Assembly (NCBI GenBank): GCA_900770325.1
Contig: CAAGKE010000091.1
Location: 1-10,705 of the forward strand
DNA from: Lachnospiraceae bacterium
GTDB taxonomy: Bacteria; Bacillota; Clostridia; Lachnospirales; Lachnospiraceae
DNA: 10,705 nucleotides
Direction of reading: 5' to 3'
Shown: one piece after another, positions 7,945 to 10,705 of the stretch
Numbering within the stretch: the first letter of the stretch is position 1
Layout of the letters: each line of letters begins with the position of its first letter
Notes under the pieces: model-generated
What the model saw: only the letters and a program-made list of their open reading frames with translations
The model's database searches: none
Told to the model about the DNA's origin: nothing
Program-made: the position numbers and the translations under genes

Positions 7945-9252
7945 TCATCTCTGCTCTGTTTTTCTCTCTACCGAAAAATCATCAAACAAGGATAACTGCC
8001 GGTAGGTCTGGGCCTCCAGCGGTACTTTATCTTCCACTGCCAGGAGATTGCGCAGAATAGAATCCTCATCCATCTTCAGCGGATACATGGTCTTTCCATT
8101 GCAGGTGATAAAATAGATGGCCCGCTTCAGCACAACTCCCATCTTTCCCAGTCCCCTGAAATCCAGCGGACCAAATCGCCGGGCCTGCAGGATACGACGG
8201 GCGGATTTGGGGCCGATGCCGGGAACCCGCAAAAGCACCTCCAAAGATGCTTTATTTACTTCCACCGGGAACTGCTCCAGGTGCGCCAGCGCCCAGTCAC
8301 ACTTGGGATCCAGAAACTGATTAAAATTCGGATGCTTTTCATTCAGCAGTTCTCCTGCCTCAAAGCCGTAAAAACGCATCAGCCAGTCCGCCTGATACAG
8401 ACGATGCTCTCGCAGCAGCGGTGGCCCGCCGGGAAGTGCCGGAAGCATCGCGTCCTGATTCACTGCTACAAAAGCAGAATAAAAAACCCGCTTCAGACTG
8501 AACTTTTTGTACAGAGATTCTGCCACGGATATGATCTGCAGGTCGCTCTCCGGTGTAGCCCCGATGATCATCTGCGTACTCTGTCCTGCCGGGACAAACC
8601 TGGGGGCCTGACGGTACAATGCCAGATCATAGCTGTTTTCCTTCATCTTTTCCTGCACCTGCCGCATGGGAAGAAGTATCTTCGCCCGGGATTTATTGGG
8701 CGCCAGCTTTTTCAGTCCCTCTGCTGTGGGAAGCTCCAGATTCACACTCATCCTGTCTGCCAGAAAGCCCGTCTTTTCAATCAGCAGCGGGTCTGCTCCC
8801 GGTATGGCTTTTACGTGGATATATCCCCGGAAATGACACTGATTCCGCAGCCGGTGCAGAGTCTGGTAAATGAGATCCATGGTATAATCCGGACTATGAA
8901 GGATCCCGGAGCTTAAAAACAATCCTTCGATAAAATTTCTCCGGTAGAACTCCATCGTCAGTTCACATACCTCCTCCGGCGTGAAAGAGGTACGCACCAC
9001 ATCATTGGAGGAACGGTTAATACAGTACTTGCAGTCATAAATACATTCATTCGTAAACAGGATCTTCAGCAAGGAGATACACCTGCCATCTGCGGCAAAA
9101 CTGTGACAGATACCCGGTGCAGTGCAATTCCCCATATGCTTTCCGTCCCCCCGCCGATCCACTCCACTGGAGGTACAGGCCACGTCATACTTTGCCGCAT
9201 CCGTAAGAATATTCAGTTTTTCATACAGATCCATCTCCTGCTGAATATGCAT
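7945..9252 (-). CDS. Radical SAM protein, putative DNA modification/repair (TIGR03916 type)
   Basis: 435 aa. The radical SAM cluster motif is C70-x3-C74-x2-C77 in TNECIYDCKYC, preceded by a cysteine-rich stretch (C26, C43, C49, C58) that could hold or support another metal site. The N-terminus DLYEKLNILTDAAKYDVACTSSG is characteristic of the family. Near the C-terminus, LLRVPGIGPKSARRIL (~340-355) is a helix-hairpin-helix, a non-specific DNA-binding element. Together they suggest 5'-deoxyadenosyl radical chemistry on DNA or a DNA-associated substrate; the reaction is unknown. I chose ATG 9252 rather than the longer frame from 9297: GGGGGAGGG lies just upstream of 9252, while 9297 overlaps the -10 box and has no ribosome binding site. 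It is the first gene of the predicted LexA-controlled unit, followed by DUF4130. Confidence 0.92.
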   Translation of the reverse strand: MHIQQEMDLYEKLNILTDAAKYDVACTSSGVDRRGDGKHMGNCTAPGICHSFAADGRCISLLKILFTNECIYDCKYCINRSSNDVVRTSFTPEEVCELTMEFYRRNFIEGLFLSSGILHSPDYTMDLIYQTLHRLRNQCHFRGYIHVKAIPGADPLLIEKTGFLADRMSVNLELPTAEGLKKLAPNKSRAKILLPMRQVQEKMKENSYDLALYRQAPRFVPAGQSTQMIIGATPESDLQIISVAESLYKKFSLKRVFYSAFVAVNQDAMLPALPGGPPLLREHRLYQADWLMRFYGFEAGELLNEKHPNFNQFLDPKCDWALAHLEQFPVEVNKASLEVLLRVPGIGPKSARRILQARRFGPLDFRGLGKMGVVLKRAIYFITCNGKTMYPLKMDEDSILRNLLAVEDKVPLEAQTYRQLSLFDDFSVERKTEQR

Positions 9253-9269
9253 AAGCCCTCCCCCAAAAA

Positions 9270-9283
9270 CGAACGTATGTTCT
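9270..9283. promoter_or_regulatory. LexA (SOS) operator
   Basis: CGAACGTATGTTCT contains a perfect GAAC-N4-GTTC core and matches the Bacillus LexA consensus CGAACRNRYGTTYC at 13 of 14 positions. It lies between the -10 box and the radical SAM ribosome binding site, at roughly +4 to +17 of the expected transcript, a classic repressor position. Confidence 0.85.
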
Positions 9284-9292
9284 TTTTTCTTT

Positions 9293-9321
9293 ATCATAGC
9301 TCATTAGCATCGCATTGTCAA
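9293..9321 (-). promoter_or_regulatory. Near-consensus sigma-A promoter of radical SAM operon
   Basis: On the minus strand, TTGACA (9321-9316, perfect), a 17-bp spacer, and TATGAT (9298-9293, 5/6). Such a strong promoter with an overlapping repressor site suits a tightly switched gene. The predicted leader to ATG 9252 is about 35 nt. Confidence 0.8.
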
Positions 9322-9328
9322 GCATTAT

Positions 9329-9342
9329 CGAATATATGTTCT
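9329..9342. promoter_or_regulatory. Possible second, degenerate LexA operator upstream of -35
   Basis: CGAATATATGTTCT differs from GAAC-N4-GTTC by one core base (GAAT). It lies 7 bp upstream of the -35 box, with its centre 59 bp from the centre of the first operator. It may strengthen repression or be chance. Confidence 0.45.
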
Positions 9343-9383
9343 GTTTCATCTTGAAAGAAGATGAGACGAATGAGATTCAGCAT

Positions 9384-9427
9384 AAAAGGGACCGCCTGCA
9401 AAATCCCTGCGAATCACTCTGCGGTCC
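9384..9427 (-). terminator. Candidate terminator closing the mrp transcript
   Basis: On the minus strand, GGACCGC (9427-9421) pairs perfectly with GCGGTCC (9395-9389), followed by CTTTTATG. The 25-nt loop can form a further short pairing (GCA/TGC). The stem is strong but the loop is long and the U-tract short. It is the first terminator-like element after the mrp stop, about 280 nt downstream. Confidence 0.45.
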
Positions 9428-9665
9428 GGAATGCTTTCGCGCCAGACATCTTCCCCGGGATACGATAAGCTTCGTCCCATATGGGCAGACAAATGTCTGT
9501 AAACACGCACAGGCACCGGATCCGGTTTCTTCGCAGAAAGGATTTTACGACAGTCCCTTCCAGTATTTTGTCTATCTTTCTCAGGAATGCCATCTGCATT
9601 CCTGCCGCGAGGCGCACATCAGCTATGCTGACCTGATACCTCTGCCCGCCTCTGCAATCTGCCAA
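9414..9665 (-). CDS. Possible 83-residue ORF downstream of mrp (doubtful)
   Basis: This frame opens with TTG at 9665, 43 nt after the mrp stop, and ends in the loop of the candidate terminator. The product would be basic with several cysteines and a stretch (AAGMQMAFLRKIDKILEGTV) that looks protein-like, but I recognise no family. The AGAAGG before the TTG is only 3 nt away. Much of the same DNA forms perfect hairpins, which argues equally for a structured RNA or a 3' UTR. I keep it only as a low-confidence alternative reading of the gap. Confidence 0.15.
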   Translation of the reverse strand: MADCRGGQRYQVSIADVRLAAGMQMAFLRKIDKILEGTVVKSFLRRNRIRCLCVFTDICLPIWDEAYRIPGKMSGAKAFRTAE

Positions 9666-9706
9666 AGGCCTTCTCTTCGTTGGGGATTTCTCCCGCCAAT
9701 TTTCAC
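9428..9706. other. Gap dense in perfect inverted repeats; possible structured RNA
   Basis: No confident gene. Elements seen: CAGGAATGC/GCATTCCTG (9582-9590 with 9596-9604, 9 bp, 5-nt loop); GAGGCG/CGCCTC (9609-9614 with 9647-9652) enclosing TCAGC/GCTGA (9619-9631); palindrome ACCGGATCCGGT (9515-9526); CAGACA-AA-TGTCTG (9486-9499); palindrome CCCATATGGG (9476-9485); ACGA/TCGT flanked by GGG/CCC (9457-9478). I could not match these to a known RNA family. The strand is undetermined; a minus-strand RNA ending at 9384 is the simplest reading. Confidence 0.4.
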
Positions 9707-9708
9707 AC

Positions 9709-10545
9709 TTACAGCTTCCTCAGAATTTCAACTGCTTTTTCCAGATATGGATTCTGTACATCAGCAAATTTTCCGGCATCCGCTGCCTCCGCCAGAGACG
9801 GATCGATGGGCATCTGACCCGCCAGGGCAATCCCCAGCTCACCGGCAGCTTCTTCAATATGACTTTCCCCGAAGACCCTGATTACCTTTCCGCAGTCCGG
9901 ACATTTCAGATAGCTGTAATTTTCGATCACGCCAAGAACAGGGATATTCATGGTTTTTGCCATGTTAAAGGCCTTTTTCACAATGAGCTGCACCAGCTCC
10001 TGCGGGGAGGTCACCACCATAATGCCGTCCACCGGAAGCGACTGAAATACAGTCAGGGGAACATCACCGGTTCCCGGCGGCATATCCACCAGCAGATAAT
10101 CCAGTTCTCCCCAGATCACATCTGACCAGAACTGCTTTACCATGTTTGCAATTACCGGTCCTCTCCAGATCACTGCCTGCTCCGGATCCGGCATTAACAG
10201 GTTCAATGACATTACCTTAATGTCATTATCTGCCAGCTCCGGCAGAATACCCTCGTCCGAAGCCTGGGCCGGGCCGGTCAGACCATACATCTTGGGAATA
10301 GAAGGACCGGTGATATCTGCATCCAGAATACCCACCCGGTATCCCTTTGCTGCAAGAAGATTCGCCAGCGAGGCAGTCACCATGGATTTACCCACTCCGC
10401 CTTTTCCGCTGACTACACCGATCACATGCTTCACTTCCGTATATGCATTCGGTTCCACCTGAAAGCTCTGAGGCTTGTTTGCGCTGGGGCAGCCCTCACA
10501 GCTTTCTTTTGAACATGATGAATTGCTGCAGTTTTTCTCAGCCAT
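9709..10545 (-). CDS. mrp: Mrp/NBP35-family Fe-S cluster carrier ATPase
   Basis: 278 aa cytoplasmic P-loop ATPase of the MinD/Mrp superfamily, expected to bind and transfer Fe-S clusters to apoproteins. Motifs: deviant Walker A SGKGGVGKS (46-54), LDADITGPS (74-82), VDMPPGTGDVPL (153-164) and the cluster-binding CPDC (C215-x2-C218) that bridges the dimer. The N-terminus has four cysteines (C6, C11, C16, C19), reminiscent of the extra N-terminal cluster of NBP35 but with different spacing. The start is ATG 10545, 8 nt after AGGAGG. The leader contains a perfect 8-bp hairpin. Two Fe-S enzymes lie downstream (radical SAM protein and helicase), so it could supply clusters locally, but it is separated from them by a probable terminator and the LexA promoter. 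Key residues are intact. Confidence 0.95.
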   Translation of the reverse strand: MAEKNCSNSSCSKESCEGCPSANKPQSFQVEPNAYTEVKHVIGVVSGKGGVGKSMVTASLANLLAAKGYRVGILDADITGPSIPKMYGLTGPAQASDEGILPELADNDIKVMSLNLLMPDPEQAVIWRGPVIANMVKQFWSDVIWGELDYLLVDMPPGTGDVPLTVFQSLPVDGIMVVTSPQELVQLIVKKAFNMAKTMNIPVLGVIENYSYLKCPDCGKVIRVFGESHIEEAAGELGIALAGQMPIDPSLAEAADAGKFADVQNPYLEKAVEILRKL

Positions 10546-10568
10546 TTTGATTTCCTCCTAATATAATA

Positions 10569-10588
10569 ATGCCTGCGCCGGCAGGCAT
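10569..10588 (-). promoter_or_regulatory. Hairpin in the mrp leader or end of an upstream transcript
   Basis: ATGCCTGC (10569-10576) pairs perfectly with GCAGGCAT (10581-10588), with a 4-nt loop. On the minus strand it is followed by TATTATATT and then the mrp ribosome binding site. It could end transcription from an upstream gene off the right edge or act in the mrp leader. I found no clear promoter between 10589 and 10705, and no supported gene there. Confidence 0.45.
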
Positions 10589-10705
10589 ATTTTCACAGAA
10601 ATGTCATCCGCATTCCGTTTCCCGATACCGGTACATCAGCCCTCAGATCACCTTGCACTGCTGTCCCGAAATCAGTACACCAGGATATATTCTATCCCGT
10701 TTCCC

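Noticed and set aside
7760..8005. Plus-strand frame with repeated CxxC-like units
   Set aside because: The cysteine pattern comes from the 33-bp tandem repeat and the frame runs antisense into the end of the radical SAM gene. There is no ribosome binding site.
9677..9706. Plus-strand terminator-like hairpin followed by TTTT
   Set aside because: The stem is short and bulged, and I found no plus-strand promoter or gene that it would end.
9315..9881. 188-residue plus-strand open frame
   Set aside because: It overlaps the 3' end of mrp antisense, lacks a promoter and ribosome binding site, and has shadow-like composition.
10601..10705. Start of a plus-strand gene, or C-terminus of a minus-strand gene entering from the right edge
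   Set aside because: The plus frame is open to the edge but lacks a ribosome binding site. The minus frames stop within 12-63 nt, too short to identify.

Overview
The window looks like a chromosomal segment of a low-to-medium GC Firmicute, most likely a Lachnospiraceae-type Clostridium. The reasons are strong AGGAGG-like ribosome binding sites, the large clostridial form of PurL, a Bacillus/Clostridium-type LexA box, an HPr-like protein and the paired radical SAM/DUF4130 genes. The genus is not resolved. Every gene I can support lies on the minus strand, so transcription runs from the right edge to the left. The long plus-strand reading frames are antisense shadows.

In transcription order the layout is: mrp, an Mrp/NBP35 Fe-S carrier ATPase (10545-9709); about 400 bp without a confident gene but unusually rich in perfect inverted repeats (9708-9299); a near-consensus promoter overlapped by a LexA operator; a radical SAM protein of the 'putative DNA modification/repair' family (9252-7945); a 177-bp gap with a 33-bp tandem repeat; its usual partner, a DUF4130 'probable DNA metabolism' protein (7767-6973); an AT-rich gap with a possible terminator and a promoter; an HPr-like protein lacking the phosphocarrier histidine (6709-6482) with a strong terminator; a PD-(D/E)XK nuclease fused to an XPD/DinG-type Fe-S helicase (6261-3835); a membrane protein with an N-terminal zinc ribbon and a beta-lactamase fold whose catalytic motifs are mostly lost (3794-2394); and purL, truncated by the left edge (2348-1).

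The most notable unit is the radical SAM/DUF4130 pair. The family link to DNA modification or repair is known only from sequence and gene neighbourhood. Here the promoter is TTGACA-N17-TATGAT, with a 13/14 match to the Bacillus LexA consensus just downstream of the -10 and a second, one-mismatch core upstream of the -35. That points to SOS control of an enzymatically uncharacterised system. The usual uracil-DNA glycosylase partner is not in this window. The helicase-nuclease, the zinc-ribbon pseudo-hydrolase and purL have short gaps (40 and 45 bp) and no visible terminator between them, so they may be co-transcribed.

Limits: all family assignments come from reading motifs by eye. Promoters, terminators and the proposed structured RNA are sequence predictions.
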